Part shown: in pieces, positions 19,041 through 30,015 of the stretch
Position numbering within the stretch: the stretch's first letter is position 1
Layout: each line of letters starts with the position of its first letter
Assembly (NCBI RefSeq): GCF_001880325.1
Contig: NZ_CP016312.1
Location: 496,001 to 560,000 of the forward strand
Reading direction: 5' to 3'
Length of the DNA stretch: 64,000 nt
Source: Thermus brockianus
GTDB lineage: Bacteria > Deinococcota > Deinococci > Deinococcales > Thermaceae
The notes under the pieces: model-generated
Told to the model about the DNA's origin: nothing
Database searches by the model: none
Seen by the model: only the letters and a program-made list of their open reading frames with translations
Position numbers and translations under genes: made by a program

Positions 19041-19064
19041 CCCAGGGGGCTTTAGCCCCCTGGG
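19041..19064. terminator. Bidirectional terminator between hup and ftsH
   Basis: CCCAGGGGGC and GCCCCCTGGG form a perfect 10-bp stem with a TTTA loop, followed by TTTATCCTTT for hup. The ftsH stop lies nine bases beyond on the other strand. This is one of the few convergent pairs here with a gap rather than overlapping stops. Confidence 0.85.
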
Positions 19065-19072
19065 TTTATCCT

Positions 19073-20947
19073 TTACGCCCCGCCCAGGGCTCCGCCCGGC
19101 TTGATCTTGGGTACCACCCTGGGCGTTTCCTTCTCCTCCCGTTCCTGGGGCTTTTCCTCCTCCAGGGGCAGGCCCTCCACCACCTTCTGGAATTCCTCGG
19201 CGGTGAGGGTTTCCCGCTCCAAGAGGGTTTCCGCCACCCGCTCCAAGACCTCCCGCTTCTCCTCCAGAAGGCGCTTCACCCGCTGGTACTCCTCCTCTAT
19301 CAGGCGGCGCACCGCCTCGTCAATGCGCTTGGCGGTCTCCTCGGAGTACTGGCGGACATCGTACCCCCCCAGGTAGGTATCCTCCCGCACGGCGTAGGCC
19401 ACGGGCCCGAACTCGGGGTGCATGCCCCATTCCGTGATCATGCGCCGGGCCAACTCCGTGGCCTGGCGGAAGTCGTTCTCCGCCCCGGTGGTCACGTCCT
19501 CAAAGACGAGTTCCTCCGCCGCCCGCCCCGCCAGGGCCACGGCGATCTGGTCCAGAAGCCGCTTCCTGGACCAATGGAGCATGTCCTCCCGCCTGGGCAT
19601 CATGAAGCCCAAGGCCCGCCCCCGGGGGACGATGGTCACCTTGTGCACCCCATCGGCGTGCTCCAGGAAGTGGGCGGCCAGGGCATGCCCCGCCTCGTGG
19701 TAGGCGGTGATCCGCCGGTCCCGGGGCGTGAGGACCAGGCTCTTCTTGGCCGGGCCCATCATCACCCGGTCCGCCGCCTCCTCGAGGTCCTTCATGGTGA
19801 TCTTCTTCCGCCCTTCCCGGGCGGCCAGGAGGGCCGCCTCGTTCAAGAGGTTCTCCAAATCCGCCCCCACGAAGCCGGGGGTGCGCTTGGCCAAAAGGGC
19901 CAGGTCCACGTCCTCCGCCAAGGGCTTACCCCGGGCGTGGATGCGCAGGATCTGTTCCCGCCCCCGCACGTCCGGGGCGTCAATGGCCACCTGCCGGTCA
20001 AAGCGGCCCGGGCGCAGAAGGGCGGGGTCCAGGACGTCCGGGCGGTTGGTGGCCGCCATGACGATGATGGTGGAGTCCTTCTCAAAGCCGTCCATCTCCA
20101 CCAGGAGCTGGTTTAGGGTCTGTTCCCGCTCGTCGTTGCCCCCGCCCACCCCGGCTCCCCGCCGCCGGCCCACGGCGTCTATCTCGTCAATGAAGACGAT
20201 GCAGGGGGCGTGGCGCTTGGCCGTTTCAAAGAGGTCCCGCACCCGGGCCGCCCCCACCCCCACGAACATCTCCACGAAGTCGGACCCGGAAGCGGTGATA
20301 AAGGGCACCTTGGCCTCGCCCGCCACCGCCCGGGCGATGTGGGTCTTCCCCACCCCGGGCGGCCCCACCAGGAGGACCCCTTTGGGGATGCGGGCCCCCA
20401 TCTCGTGGAAGCGGCCCGGGTTTTTCAGGAACTCCACGATCTCCTTGAGCTCCTCCTTGGCCTCCTCCGCCCCGGCCACGTCCTTGAAGGTCACCTTGGG
20501 GGCCTCGGTGAGCACCTTGGCCCGGCTTTTGGTGAAGCTAAAGGCGGAATCGGAAGGCCCCGCCCTTCCCGTGCGGGAGAAGTAGAAGAGCGCCCCGATG
20601 AGAAGGCCCACCAAAAGGAGGGGCCAGAGGAAGCCCAAGGGGCTTTGCCCTTGGGGGGGTTCCACCCGCACGCTCACCCCCCGCTTGGTCCAAGCCTCCA
20701 AAGTGGCGTTGTCGGGAGGGCTTGCGGCGTAGGTGGTGAAGGTGGACCCGTCCACCAGGGTGCCCTGGATGCGGGTGTCGCCCGCCCGCACCACCACCTC
20801 CTTGACCCGGCCCGCCTGGAGGTCCTCGAGGAAGGTGGTGTAGTTCACCGCCCCCCCCGAACTGGTGGTGCCCGCCAAGCTAAACGCCCAAGCCAGAAGG
20901 AGCAAGCCCAGGACGAAAACCAGGAAATTCAAAGGAAGCCGGGACAT
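19073..20947 (-). CDS. ftsH: ATP-dependent membrane zinc metalloprotease FtsH
   Basis: A 624-residue AAA+ protease degrading damaged membrane and regulatory proteins. Two transmembrane segments flank a periplasmic loop: [18 protein letters not shown] near residue 7, and [20 protein letters not shown] near residue 105. The AAA module has Walker A GPPGVGKT and Walker [13 protein letters not shown]; the zinc site is [12 protein letters not shown] chose the ATG at 20947 (MSRLPLNF), preceded by AGGAGA. The reading frame continues 125 codons upstream into dnaK antisense sequence, which is not part of the protein. Confidence 0.97.
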   Translation of the reverse strand: MSRLPLNFLVFVLGLLLLAWAFSLAGTTSSGGAVNYTTFLEDLQAGRVKEVVVRAGDTRIQGTLVDGSTFTTYAASPPDNATLEAWTKRGVSVRVEPPQGQSPLGFLWPLLLVGLLIGALFYFSRTGRAGPSDSAFSFTKSRAKVLTEAPKVTFKDVAGAEEAKEELKEIVEFLKNPGRFHEMGARIPKGVLLVGPPGVGKTHIARAVAGEAKVPFITASGSDFVEMFVGVGAARVRDLFETAKRHAPCIVFIDEIDAVGRRRGAGVGGGNDEREQTLNQLLVEMDGFEKDSTIIVMAATNRPDVLDPALLRPGRFDRQVAIDAPDVRGREQILRIHARGKPLAEDVDLALLAKRTPGFVGADLENLLNEAALLAAREGRKKITMKDLEEAADRVMMGPAKKSLVLTPRDRRITAYHEAGHALAAHFLEHADGVHKVTIVPRGRALGFMMPRREDMLHWSRKRLLDQIAVALAGRAAEELVFEDVTTGAENDFRQATELARRMITEWGMHPEFGPVAYAVREDTYLGGYDVRQYSEETAKRIDEAVRRLIEEEYQRVKRLLEEKREVLERVAETLLERETLTAEEFQKVVEGLPLEEEKPQEREEKETPRVVPKIKPGGALGGA

Positions 20948-21023
20948 GTCTTCTCCTAGGGTACACGCAAGGCCCGGCCTCAGGGTAGCCCGCGGCACTA
21001 TGACATAACCTTGCTCAACTCTC

Positions 21024-21052
21024 TTGACTGAAAAATGCGGAGGCCTTATGCT
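21024..21052 (+). promoter_or_regulatory. Promoter of the dnaK operon
   Basis: TTGACT (21024-21029) and TATGCT (21047-21052) are spaced by 17 bases, an excellent housekeeping sigma match. A small palindrome, TCAA-N5-TTGA (21016-21028), overlaps the -35. No CIRCE element and no full HAIR element is visible here. Confidence 0.75.
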
Positions 21053-21071
21053 TGAGGCTGAGAGGTGAGCT

Positions 21072-22919
<1,848 letters not shown>

Positions 22920-22933
22920 GGGGAAAGCCGCTA

Positions 22934-22958
22934 GGCCCCGCCCCGTATGGGCGGGGCC
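22934..22958 (+). terminator. Intercistronic hairpin between dnaK and grpE
   Basis: GGCCCCGCCC and GGGCGGGGCC pair in a 10-bp stem with a CGTAT loop. It has no T-run, so it is more likely an attenuator or mRNA-stabilising element that keeps dnaK in excess over its co-chaperones than a full terminator. Confidence 0.5.
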
Positions 22959-22977
22959 CCCTACCCCGGGAGGCATA

Positions 22978-23511
22978 ATGGAAGAGCGGAAGGAAAATAC
23001 TCTAGAGCAAGACCTCCAGGCGATGGAGAAGGAGGCGGAAGCTTTGGAAAGCCGCCTCCAAGCGGCGGAGGAGGAGCTTAAGCGCTTCAAGGACCAGTAC
23101 CTCCGCCTCCTCGCCGACTTTGACAATTACCGCAAGCGCACGGAGGAGGAGCTTAGGCTTCGGGAGCGGGAAGGGGTTTTGAAGGCGGTACGGGCGCTCC
23201 TCCCCATCCTGGACGATCTGGAAAGGGCTCTGGAGTTCGCCGAGGCCAGGCCGGAAAGCATCCTCCAAGGGGTGAAGGCCGTGCGGGAAGGCTTCTTCCG
23301 TATCCTGGCCGGGCTTGGCGTGGAGGAAGTACCTGGGGAAGGCGAGCGCTTTGACCCCCGGTACCACGAGGCCATTGGCCTCCTGCCCGGGGAGCCGGGC
23401 AAGGTAGCCCGGGTCTTCCAGCGGGGCTTCCGCCTAGGGGAGGCCCTGGTACGCCCGGCCCGGGTGGCGGTGGGGGAGGAGAAAAGCCCGGAGGAAGAGG
23501 GCCTGGAGTAA
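22978..23511 (+). CDS. grpE: Nucleotide exchange factor GrpE
   Basis: A 177-residue GrpE. The N-terminal 60 residues form a long coiled coil (QDLQAMEKEAEALESRLQAA and following), and the signature LRLLADFDNYRKRTEEE leads to the beta domain that docks on DnaK. It releases ADP from DnaK. I chose the ATG at 22978 because it follows an AGGAGG-like site (GGGAGG) and gives the usual acidic N-terminus; the upstream 29 codons run through the hairpin. dnaJ begins three bases after its stop. Confidence 0.95.
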   Translation: MEERKENTLEQDLQAMEKEAEALESRLQAAEEELKRFKDQYLRLLADFDNYRKRTEEELRLREREGVLKAVRALLPILDDLERALEFAEARPESILQGVKAVREGFFRILAGLGVEEVPGEGERFDPRYHEAIGLLPGEPGKVARVFQRGFRLGEALVRPARVAVGEEKSPEEEGLE

Positions 23512-23514
23512 GCC

Positions 23515-24342
23515 ATGAAGGACTACTACGCCATTTTGGGCGTCCCCAGAAACGCCACGCAGGAGGAGATCAAAAGGGCCTACAAGCGCCTGGCCCGACA
23601 GTACCACCCCGACGTCAACAAAAGCCCCGAGGCGGAGGAGAAGTTCAAGGAGATCAACGAGGCCTACGCCGTCCTGTCCGACCCCGAAAAGCGCAAGCTT
23701 TACGATACCTACGGCACCACCCAAGCCCCCCCACCCCCACCTCCTGGCGGATACGATTTCTCGGGCTTTGACGTGGAGGACTTCTCCGATTTCTTCCAAG
23801 AACTCTTCGGTGGGGGGCTCTTCGGCCGTAGGGGCCGCAGGCGGGGCCGGGACGTGCGGGCCGAGCTTCCCCTGACCTTGGAAGAGGCCTTTCACGGCGG
23901 GGAGAGGGTCTTGGAGGTGGGTGGGCGCCGGGTTTCCGTGCGCATCCCCCCCGGGGTGCAGGACGGGGCCGTGCTCCGGGTCCCGGGGATGGGCGGCCCT
24001 GGAGAGCCTCCGGGGGACCTCCTGCTTCACGTGCGCCTTCTTCCCCACCCCCACTTCCGCCTCGAGGGCCAAGACCTCTACGCCACCCTGGACGTGCCCG
24101 CCCCCATCGCCGTGGTGGGGGGTAAGGTGCGGGCCCAGACCCTGGAAGGCCCCGTGGAGGTCACCATCCCCCCAAGGACCCAGGCGGGCCGGAAGCTACG
24201 GCTAAGGGGCAAGGGCTTCCCGGGCCCTTCGGGCCGGGGGGACCTCTACCTGGAGGTGCGCCTCACCATTCCCGAGCGCCTTACCCCAGAGGAAGAAGCT
24301 CTTTGGAAAAAGCTAGCGGAGGCGTACTATGCTCGTGCGTAG
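23515..24342 (+). CDS. dnaJ: Chaperone DnaJ without zinc finger
   Basis: A 275-residue Hsp40. The J-domain covers about residues 1-68 with the invariant HPD ([15 protein letters not shown]). A proline/glycine/phenylalanine-rich linker ([20 protein letters not shown]) follows, then two C-terminal beta domains ending in [14 protein letters not shown]. The four CXXCXGXG zinc-finger repeats of E. coli DnaJ are absent, as known for Thermus DnaJ, which forms a stable complex with DnaK and DafA. The gene overlaps dafA by 14 bases. Confidence 0.96.
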   Translation: MKDYYAILGVPRNATQEEIKRAYKRLARQYHPDVNKSPEAEEKFKEINEAYAVLSDPEKRKLYDTYGTTQAPPPPPPGGYDFSGFDVEDFSDFFQELFGGGLFGRRGRRRGRDVRAELPLTLEEAFHGGERVLEVGGRRVSVRIPPGVQDGAVLRVPGMGGPGEPPGDLLLHVRLLPHPHFRLEGQDLYATLDVPAPIAVVGGKVRAQTLEGPVEVTIPPRTQAGRKLRLRGKGFPGPSGRGDLYLEVRLTIPERLTPEEEALWKKLAEAYYARA

Positions 24343-24565
24343 CGGGTGGCTTTCCCTGGACGCCTTGGCCGAGTACGGCCTTGCCCTAAGCGCCGTGCAG
24401 GCCTACGTGGAGATCGGCTTCGTGGAGCCTTTGGTGGTGGGGGACACCTGGTACTTCCGCCAAGAGGACCTTCTGCGCATGGCCAAGGCCGAGCGCATCC
24501 GCAAGGACCTCGGGGCCAACCTCATCGGGGCCGCCTTGGTGGTGGAGATTCTGGAAAAGCGGTAA
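24329..24565 (+). CDS. dafA: DnaK-DnaJ assembly factor DafA
   Basis: A 78-residue protein between dnaJ and clpB, the size and place of Thermus DafA, which tethers DnaK and DnaJ in a stable trimeric complex. The sequence looks like a reduced MerR-type winged helix: [20 protein letters not shown] resembles the [19 protein letters not shown] the wing and linker helix, and [20 protein letters not shown] resembles the DLGVNLAGV region of HspR and CbpM. Translation should be coupled to dnaJ. The DafA identification is strong from context; the HspR likeness is my reading of the sequence. Confidence 0.93.
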   Translation: MLVRSGWLSLDALAEYGLALSAVQAYVEIGFVEPLVVGDTWYFRQEDLLRMAKAERIRKDLGANLIGAALVVEILEKR

Positions 24566-24605
24566 GCCCGCCGGGACATCCTTACCTCCCCTTCCCTGTT
24601 AAACT

Positions 24606-24615
24606 CCTTATAAGG
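24606..24615. promoter_or_regulatory. Palindrome in the dafA-clpB gap
   Basis: CCTTATAAGG is a perfect 10-bp palindrome about 70 bases before the clpB promoter, in the 173-base gap. Its role is unknown; it could belong to an extra promoter. Confidence 0.25.
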
Positions 24616-24686
24616 CGCTCCCTTCCTCCCAATGCTCTGGCGTCCAGCTTGCCTTCTCGCTAATGCGGCCTATTGTCTCAATTAAG

Positions 24687-24715
24687 TTGACATCTTCAAT
24701 ATCAAGTGATATGCT
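24687..24715 (+). promoter_or_regulatory. clpB promoter with HAIR-like operator
   Basis: TTGACA (24687-24692) and TATGCT (24710-24715) are 17 bases apart. TTGA (24687-24690) and TCAAG (24702-24706) are separated by 11 bases, the geometry of the HspR operator HAIR (CTTGAGT-N7-ACTCAAG). A further repeat, ATATCA-AG-TGATAT, spans the spacer. clpB can therefore be transcribed separately from dnaK. Confidence 0.6.
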
Positions 24716-24738
24716 TGGATTAGCAGGAGGTAAGGGGC

Positions 24739-27303
24739 ATGAACCTGGAACGCTGGACGCAAGCTGCCCGCGAAGCCCTGGCCCAGGCGCAGGTCCTGGC
24801 CCGGGAGATGAAACACCAGGCCATTGACCTGCCCCACCTTTGGGTGGTTCTCCTCAAAGACCCCAAGGGCCTGGCTTGGCGCCTCCTGGAACGGGCGGGG
24901 GCCGACCCCAAGGCCCTCAAAGAGCTCCAGGAAAGGGAGCTCGCCCGGCTACCCAAGGTGGAAGGGGCGGAAGGAGGGCAGTACCTCACGAGCCGCCTCT
25001 CCGGCGCCTTCAACCGGGCCGAGGCCCTGATGGCGGAGCTCAAGGACCGCTTCGTGGCCCTGGACACCCTGGTCCTGGCCTTGGGCGAGGCCACCCCCGG
25101 GCTTCCGGGCCTAGAGCCCCTGAAAAAAGCCTTACAAGAACTCAGAGGAGGTAAGACCGTGCAGACGGAACATGCGGAAAGCACCTACAACGCCCTGGAA
25201 CAGTACGGCATTGACTTAACCCAAATGGCCGCCGAGGGGAAGCTGGACCCCGTGATCGGCCGGGACGAGGAGATCCGGCGGGTCATCCAGATCCTCCTTC
25301 GGCGGACCAAAAACAACCCCGTCCTCATCGGCGAGCCCGGCGTGGGGAAGACCGCCATCGTGGAGGGGTTAGCCCAGCGCATCGTCAAGGGGGACGTGCC
25401 CGAAGGCCTCAAGGGCAAGCGCCTCATCTCCTTGCAGATGGGCTCCCTCCTGGCGGGGGCCAAGTACCGGGGCGAGTTTGAGGAGCGCCTGAAGGCGGTG
25501 ATCCAGGAGGTGGTGCAGTCCCAAGGGGAGATCATCCTCTTCATTGACGAGCTCCACACCGTGGTGGGGGCGGGCAAGGCGGAGGGCGCCGTGGACGCCG
25601 GGAACATGCTCAAACCCGCCTTGGCCCGGGGAGAGCTCAGGCTCATTGGGGCCACCACCCTGGACGAGTACCGGGAGATTGAGAAGGACCCCGCCCTGGA
25701 GCGGCGCTTCCAACCCGTTTACGTGGACGAGCCCAGCGTGGAAGACACCATCTCCATCCTCCGGGGCATCAAGGAGAAGTACGAGGTGCACCACGGGGTG
25801 CGCATCTCCGACCCCGCCATCGTGGCGGCGGCGGTCCTCTCCCACCGCTACATCACGGAAAGGCGCCTCCCGGACAAGGCCATTGACCTCATTGACGAGG
25901 CGGCGGCAAGGCTCCGCATGGCCTTGGAAAGCGCCCCTGAGGAGATAGACGCCCTGGAGCGGAAAAAGCTCCAGTTGGAGATAGAAAGAGAGGCCCTGAA
26001 AAAGGAGAAGGACCCCGACTCCCTGGAGCGCCTCAAGGCCATTGAGGCGGAGATCGCCGAGCTCACCAAGGAGATAGAAAAGCTCCGGGCGGAGTGGGAG
26101 GCGGAGCGGGAAATCCTGAAGAAGCTCCGCGAAGCGCAGCAGCGCCTGGACGAGGTGCGGCGGCAGATAGAGCTTGCGGAAAGGCAGTACGACCTGAACC
26201 GGGCGGCAGAGCTCCGCTACGGGGAGTTGCCCCGCCTCGAGGCCGAGGTGGAGGCACTTTCCGAGAAGCTCCGGGGCGCCAGGTTCGTGCGCTTGGAGGT
26301 GACGGAGGAGGACATCGCCGAGATCGTCTCCCGGTGGACCGGCATCCCCGTGGCCAAGCTCTTGGAGGGCGAGCGGGAAAAACTCCTCCGGCTTGAGGAG
26401 GAGCTCCACAAGCGGGTGGTGGGGCAGGAGGAGGCCATAAGGGCCGTGGCCGACGCCATCCGCCGCGCCCGGGCCGGCCTCAAGGACCCCAACCGCCCCA
26501 TCGGGAGCTTCCTCTTCCTGGGCCCCACGGGGGTGGGCAAGACGGAGCTCGCCAAGACCCTGGCCGCCACCCTCTTTGACACCGAGGAAGCCATGGTGCG
26601 CATAGACATGACGGAGTACATGGAAAAGCACGCCGTAAGCCGCCTCATCGGGGCCCCGCCGGGGTACGTGGGCTACGAGGAGGGGGGCCAGCTCACCGAG
26701 GCAGTGCGGCGCAGGCCCTACACCGTCATCCTCTTTGACGAGATTGAGAAGGCCCACCCCGACGTCTTCAACATCCTCCTGCAAATCCTGGACGATGGCC
26801 GCCTCACGGACAGCCACGGGCGCACCGTGGACTTCCGCAACACGGTCATCATCCTCACCTCCAACCTGGGCAGCCCCCTTATCCTCGAGGGCATCCAGAA
26901 GGGCCTGCCCTACGAGAGGATCCGGGAAGAGGTCTTCGGGGTCTTGCAGAAGCACTTCCGCCCCGAGTTCCTGAACCGCCTGGACGAGATCGTGGTCTTC
27001 CGGCCCCTTTCGCAAGAGCAAATCCGGGCCATCGTGGAGATCCAGCTGGGGAACCTCAGGGCCCGGCTTGCGGAGAAGCGCATCACCCTGGAGCTCACCG
27101 AGGCGGCCAAGGACTTCTTGGCCCAAAGGGGTTACGACCCCGTCTTCGGCGCCAGGCCCCTGAAGCGCGTGATCCAGCGGGAGCTGGAAACCCCCTTGGC
27201 CAAGAAGATCCTGGCGGGAGAGGTGAAGGAGGGGGACCGGGTGGTGGTGGACGCCGCGCCCGAGGGCCTGGTGTTCCACACTGCCACCCGGGTAGAGGCT
27301 TAA
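24739..27303 (+). CDS. clpB: ATP-dependent disaggregase ClpB (Hsp100)
   Basis: An 854-residue hexameric AAA+ unfoldase that threads aggregated proteins for refolding by DnaK. The N-terminal Clp domain covers about residues 1-140. The first AAA module has Walker A GEPGVGKT near residue 200, the coiled-coil middle domain spans about 400-520, and the second module has GPTGVGKT near residue 597 and [13 protein letters not shown] strong Shine-Dalgarno sequence, AGAGGAGGT (25144-25152), lies six bases before an in-frame GTG at codon 141 (25159). This predicts a second, shorter protein lacking the N domain, as in E. coli. Confidence 0.98.
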   Translation: MNLERWTQAAREALAQAQVLAREMKHQAIDLPHLWVVLLKDPKGLAWRLLERAGADPKALKELQERELARLPKVEGAEGGQYLTSRLSGAFNRAEALMAELKDRFVALDTLVLALGEATPGLPGLEPLKKALQELRGGKTVQTEHAESTYNALEQYGIDLTQMAAEGKLDPVIGRDEEIRRVIQILLRRTKNNPVLIGEPGVGKTAIVEGLAQRIVKGDVPEGLKGKRLISLQMGSLLAGAKYRGEFEERLKAVIQEVVQSQGEIILFIDELHTVVGAGKAEGAVDAGNMLKPALARGELRLIGATTLDEYREIEKDPALERRFQPVYVDEPSVEDTISILRGIKEKYEVHHGVRISDPAIVAAAVLSHRYITERRLPDKAIDLIDEAAARLRMALESAPEEIDALERKKLQLEIEREALKKEKDPDSLERLKAIEAEIAELTKEIEKLRAEWEAEREILKKLREAQQRLDEVRRQIELAERQYDLNRAAELRYGELPRLEAEVEALSEKLRGARFVRLEVTEEDIAEIVSRWTGIPVAKLLEGEREKLLRLEEELHKRVVGQEEAIRAVADAIRRARAGLKDPNRPIGSFLFLGPTGVGKTELAKTLAATLFDTEEAMVRIDMTEYMEKHAVSRLIGAPPGYVGYEEGGQLTEAVRRRPYTVILFDEIEKAHPDVFNILLQILDDGRLTDSHGRTVDFRNTVIILTSNLGSPLILEGIQKGLPYERIREEVFGVLQKHFRPEFLNRLDEIVVFRPLSQEQIRAIVEIQLGNLRARLAEKRITLELTEAAKDFLAQRGYDPVFGARPLKRVIQRELETPLAKKILAGEVKEGDRVVVDAAPEGLVFHTATRVEA

Positions 27304-27315
27304 AGGAGGGAAGGC

Positions 27316-27705
27316 ATGGACGTGTTGGAGGTTTTGCGGCGGGCTTACCAGGACGAGCTCCTGGACGCCCTAAGGGCCGAGCGGGCGGCGGAAGGCGTCC
27401 CTTACCCCCACATCCGGGCCCTCCTCCAGGAGGTGGCCTCCCGGGAGCGGGCCCACGCCGAAGCCCTGGCCGAAGCCCTGAGGAAGCGGGGGGCCTCCCT
27501 GCCCCCCGCCCCCAAGGCCGGGGAGGAGGGTTGGGAAGCCATGCTCCGCCTCCTCTCCGAGGAGGGGTTTGACCGGGCCTACTACCTGGAGAGCACCTTC
27601 CCCGACCCCGAGCTGGAAACCCTCTTCACCCGTCTCGGCCAGGAGGAAAGACTCAACCAAGAAGCGGTCCGGAAAGCGGTGGCGCTTATCGGAGGTACCC
27701 TATGA
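27316..27705 (+). CDS. Ferritin-like (rubrerythrin-type) helical protein
   Basis: A 129-residue, almost fully helical protein. RAYQDELLDALRAERAAEG and EVASRERAHAEALAEAL place Glu and ExxH residues as in ferritin-like di-iron sites, and a second pair (AYYLESTF, RLGQEERLNQEAV) offers further Glu residues. It may bind iron or act in oxidative stress. Its place directly after clpB and four-base overlap (ATGA) with the next gene suggest it belongs to the stress regulon. The family assignment is moderate. Confidence 0.55.
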   Translation: MDVLEVLRRAYQDELLDALRAERAAEGVPYPHIRALLQEVASRERAHAEALAEALRKRGASLPPAPKAGEEGWEAMLRLLSEEGFDRAYYLESTFPDPELETLFTRLGQEERLNQEAVRKAVALIGGTL

Positions 27706-28886
27706 TCAGCAAGGAAGAGGTCAAACGACTACGCGAGGCCATCGGCAAGGCGGAAGGTCCCGTGCTCTCCCTGTACCTGGACGTGAACCCGGCCAAGCCG
27801 GAAAACGCCTCCAGGGCCTACGCCCTGAGGGCCAAGGACGCCATGAAGGCCCTTAAAGTCCCCGAGGACCTGGCGGAGAAGGTGCTGGAAGTCCTAAAGA
27901 ACCAGGTCCTGGAAGCCAAGACCGCCGTCTTCTTCGCCGGGGAAGACCTCTTTGAGGTCCTTCTCCTGCAAGTGGAACTCCCCCTGGTGAGTGCGGTCAA
28001 GGCGCACTTCCAGGAGGAAAAGGAAAGCCGCCTCCTCACCGACGGGGCCTTGGCCCACTACGGCCCTCCCTTCCTCCTCCCCTTGGTCTACGCCCTGGAC
28101 GAGTACGAGCGCTACGGGGTGGTCTACGTGGACCAGGAACGCTGGCGGGTCTTTGAGGTCTTCCTGGGAGAAATTGAGGAGGTCCAGGACGCCTTCCTGG
28201 CCCTGGACACCGAGGCCTGGCGCCGCCTCAGCCTGGACGCCCCGGGCCGCCGCTTCAACCTAGGGGGCATCGCCCGGGGTGGGGCCGGGCAGGACCTTTT
28301 CGCCAAGCGCCTGGAGGCCTGGGAGGAGCGGTTTTACAAGGCCCTGGCCCATGAGCTGGAAAAGCTCGTGGAGGCCAGGGGCTTCACCCGCCTCCTCCTC
28401 ATGGGCCCCGAGGAGCACACCAAGCTTTTCTTGGGCTACCTGCCCAGGCGGCTGAAGGAGAAGGTGGCGGGCCTCCTCCCCTCCCTTCCCCACCCCGGGG
28501 CCACCCCCGGCCAGGTCCTCAAGCGCCTGGAGCCGGAACTTTCCGCCATTGAACGGGCCAAGGAGGTGGAACTCCTCAAGAGCCTAGAAGAAGCCTATCC
28601 CAAGGCGGTCTTTGGCCCCGAGGTGCTAGAGAGGGTCCAGGAGGGGCGGGTGGAGCTCTGGGTCCTACCCTGGACCCTGGACCAGGGGGTCTACGCCTGC
28701 GATGGCCTTTACTTCGCCGAGGAGGCCAAGGCCCTGGCCTTCTGCGGGCACTCAGAGAGCAAGCCCTTGGCCGTGGTGCTGCCCGAGCTCGCCACAGGCT
28801 ACGCTACCAAGCTGGAGTTCGTGCGTGGCGAGGCCGAGCAAAGGCTTCTAGAGCGTGGCGGTATGGCTGCGCTCTTGAGGTGGTAA
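27702..28886 (+). CDS. baeRF-like (archaeo-eukaryotic release factor 1-type) protein
   Basis: A 394-residue protein resembling bacterial eRF1-like families (baeRF/VLRF1). The N-terminus has the typical VLSLYLDVNPAKP, the centre has YGVVYVDQERWRVFEVFLGEIEE and a TRLLLMGPEEHTKLF segment, and the end has an LPWTLDQGVYACDGLYF region and ELATGYATKLEFVRGEAEQRL. Relatives are thought to act at stalled ribosomes or as peptidyl-tRNA hydrolases; function here is untested. No eukaryotic-type GGQ motif is visible. It lies between clpB and hsp20, which suggests a role under heat stress. Confidence 0.6.
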   Translation: MISKEEVKRLREAIGKAEGPVLSLYLDVNPAKPENASRAYALRAKDAMKALKVPEDLAEKVLEVLKNQVLEAKTAVFFAGEDLFEVLLLQVELPLVSAVKAHFQEEKESRLLTDGALAHYGPPFLLPLVYALDEYERYGVVYVDQERWRVFEVFLGEIEEVQDAFLALDTEAWRRLSLDAPGRRFNLGGIARGGAGQDLFAKRLEAWEERFYKALAHELEKLVEARGFTRLLLMGPEEHTKLFLGYLPRRLKEKVAGLLPSLPHPGATPGQVLKRLEPELSAIERAKEVELLKSLEEAYPKAVFGPEVLERVQEGRVELWVLPWTLDQGVYACDGLYFAEEAKALAFCGHSESKPLAVVLPELATGYATKLEFVRGEAEQRLLERGGMAALLRW

Positions 28887-28900
28887 GGAGGTGATGGGAA

Positions 28901-29317
28901 ATGATCCGGTTTGATCCCTTTAGGGAACTGGAGGAGCTGCAGGAAAGGTTGGCGCGGGCCTTCGTTCCCCCGGCCCAGCAGGGCCCCAGGGTCTACGCCC
29001 CGCCGGTGGACGTGATGGAGGACGGGGAGGGCCTCCACCTCCTCGTCTACCTCCCCGGGGTGGACCCCGGGCGGGTGGAGGTGGTGGCGGAAGAGGGCGT
29101 CCTCTCCGTGAAGGCGGAGCGGCCCTTGGAAAAGCAAGAGGGCGTGGCGTACCACCGGCTGGAGGGCCCCTACGGCACCTTCGCCCGGAGCTTCAATGTG
29201 CCCAGCACCTACGATCTCTCCCGGGTGCAGGCCCGGTTCCGCCACGGGGTCCTGCACCTCCTCGTGCCCAAAGCGGAGGCCACCAAGCCCAAGAAGATCC
29301 AGGTCCAGGTGGAGTAG
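28901..29317 (+). CDS. Small heat-shock protein, Hsp20/alpha-crystallin family (first copy)
   Basis: A 138-residue ATP-independent holdase. It begins MIRFDPFRELEELQERL, carries the alpha-crystallin domain from YAPPVDVMEDGEGLHLLVYLPG onward, and ends with GVLHLLVPKAEATKPKKIQV, containing the GVLxLxxPK signature; an IXI-type tail is lacking. The Shine-Dalgarno sequence AAGGAGGTGATGGG is strong. A second copy follows at 30450. The two are only moderately similar, so they probably make different oligomers. Confidence 0.92.
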   Translation: MIRFDPFRELEELQERLARAFVPPAQQGPRVYAPPVDVMEDGEGLHLLVYLPGVDPGRVEVVAEEGVLSVKAERPLEKQEGVAYHRLEGPYGTFARSFNVPSTYDLSRVQARFRHGVLHLLVPKAEATKPKKIQVQVE

Positions 29318-29328
29318 GGAGGTGAGGT

Positions 29329-30015
29329 ATGCGGCGCACGGTAAGGTACATCCTGGCCACCTCTAACCCCATGGGCGACCTCGAGGCCCTGGAGAAGTTC
29401 GTCAAGGTGGCCCCGGACACGGGGGCGGACGCCATCGCCGTCATCGGCAACCTCATGCCCAAGACGGCCAAAAGCCGCGACTACGCCGCCTTCTTCCGCA
29501 TCCTGTCCGAGGCGCACCTCCCCACCGCCTACATCCCGGGCCCGGAGGATGCCCCCATCTGGGAATACCTGCGGGAGGCGGCCAACATTGAGCTCGTACG
29601 CCCGGAAATGCGGAGCGTCCACGAAACCTTCACCTTCTGGAAGGGCCCCTACCTGGTGGCGGGGGTGGGCGGGACCATCACCGAGGATGGGGAGCCCGAG
29701 GAGCACGAGGCCTTGCGCTACCCCGCCTGGGTGGCGGAGTACCACCTGAAGGCCCTTTGGGAGCTTAAGGACTACCCCCGCATCTTCCTCTTCCACACCG
29801 CCCCCTACCACAAGGGCTTGGGCGAGGCGGGCTCCCACGAGGTGGCCCACCTCATCAAGACCCATAACCCCCTCCTCGTCATCGTGGCCGGTAGGGGCCA
29901 GAAGCACGAGATGCTGGGGGCAAGCTGGGTGGTAGTCCCCGGAGACCTCTCCGAAGGGGAGTACAGCCTCCTAGACCTCCGCGCCCGCAAGCTGGAAACG
30001 GGCAACGTGCGCTAA
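29329..30015 (+). CDS. Calcineurin-like metallophosphoesterase family protein
   Basis: A 228-residue protein matching the size and sequence type of the structurally solved Thermus protein TT1561. Metallophosphoesterase motifs are only partly kept: GDLEALEKFVK at the start, DAIAVIGNL in place of GDxxD/GN, and HTAPYHKGLGEAGSHEV with GRGQKHEMLG in place of the late histidine motifs. Some metal ligands seem changed, so catalytic activity is uncertain. It sits between hsp20 and a thioredoxin, and its stop overlaps the next start by one base. Confidence 0.7.
   Translation: MRRTVRYILATSNPMGDLEALEKFVKVAPDTGADAIAVIGNLMPKTAKSRDYAAFFRILSEAHLPTAYIPGPEDAPIWEYLREAANIELVRPEMRSVHETFTFWKGPYLVAGVGGTITEDGEPEEHEALRYPAWVAEYHLKALWELKDYPRIFLFHTAPYHKGLGEAGSHEVAHLIKTHNPLLVIVAGRGQKHEMLGASWVVVPGDLSEGEYSLLDLRARKLETGNVR

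Noticed and set aside
21001-21052. HAIR or CIRCE operator at the dnaK promoter
   Set aside because: No CTTGA-N11-TCAAG or TTAGCACTC-N9-GAGTGCTAA arrangement is present; only a short TCAA-N5-TTGA palindrome was found.
25369-27279. 636-codon open frame antisense to clpB
   Set aside because: High GC in third positions keeps the complementary frame open. The clpB strand carries all conserved motifs; no start signal or family match is seen on the other strand.
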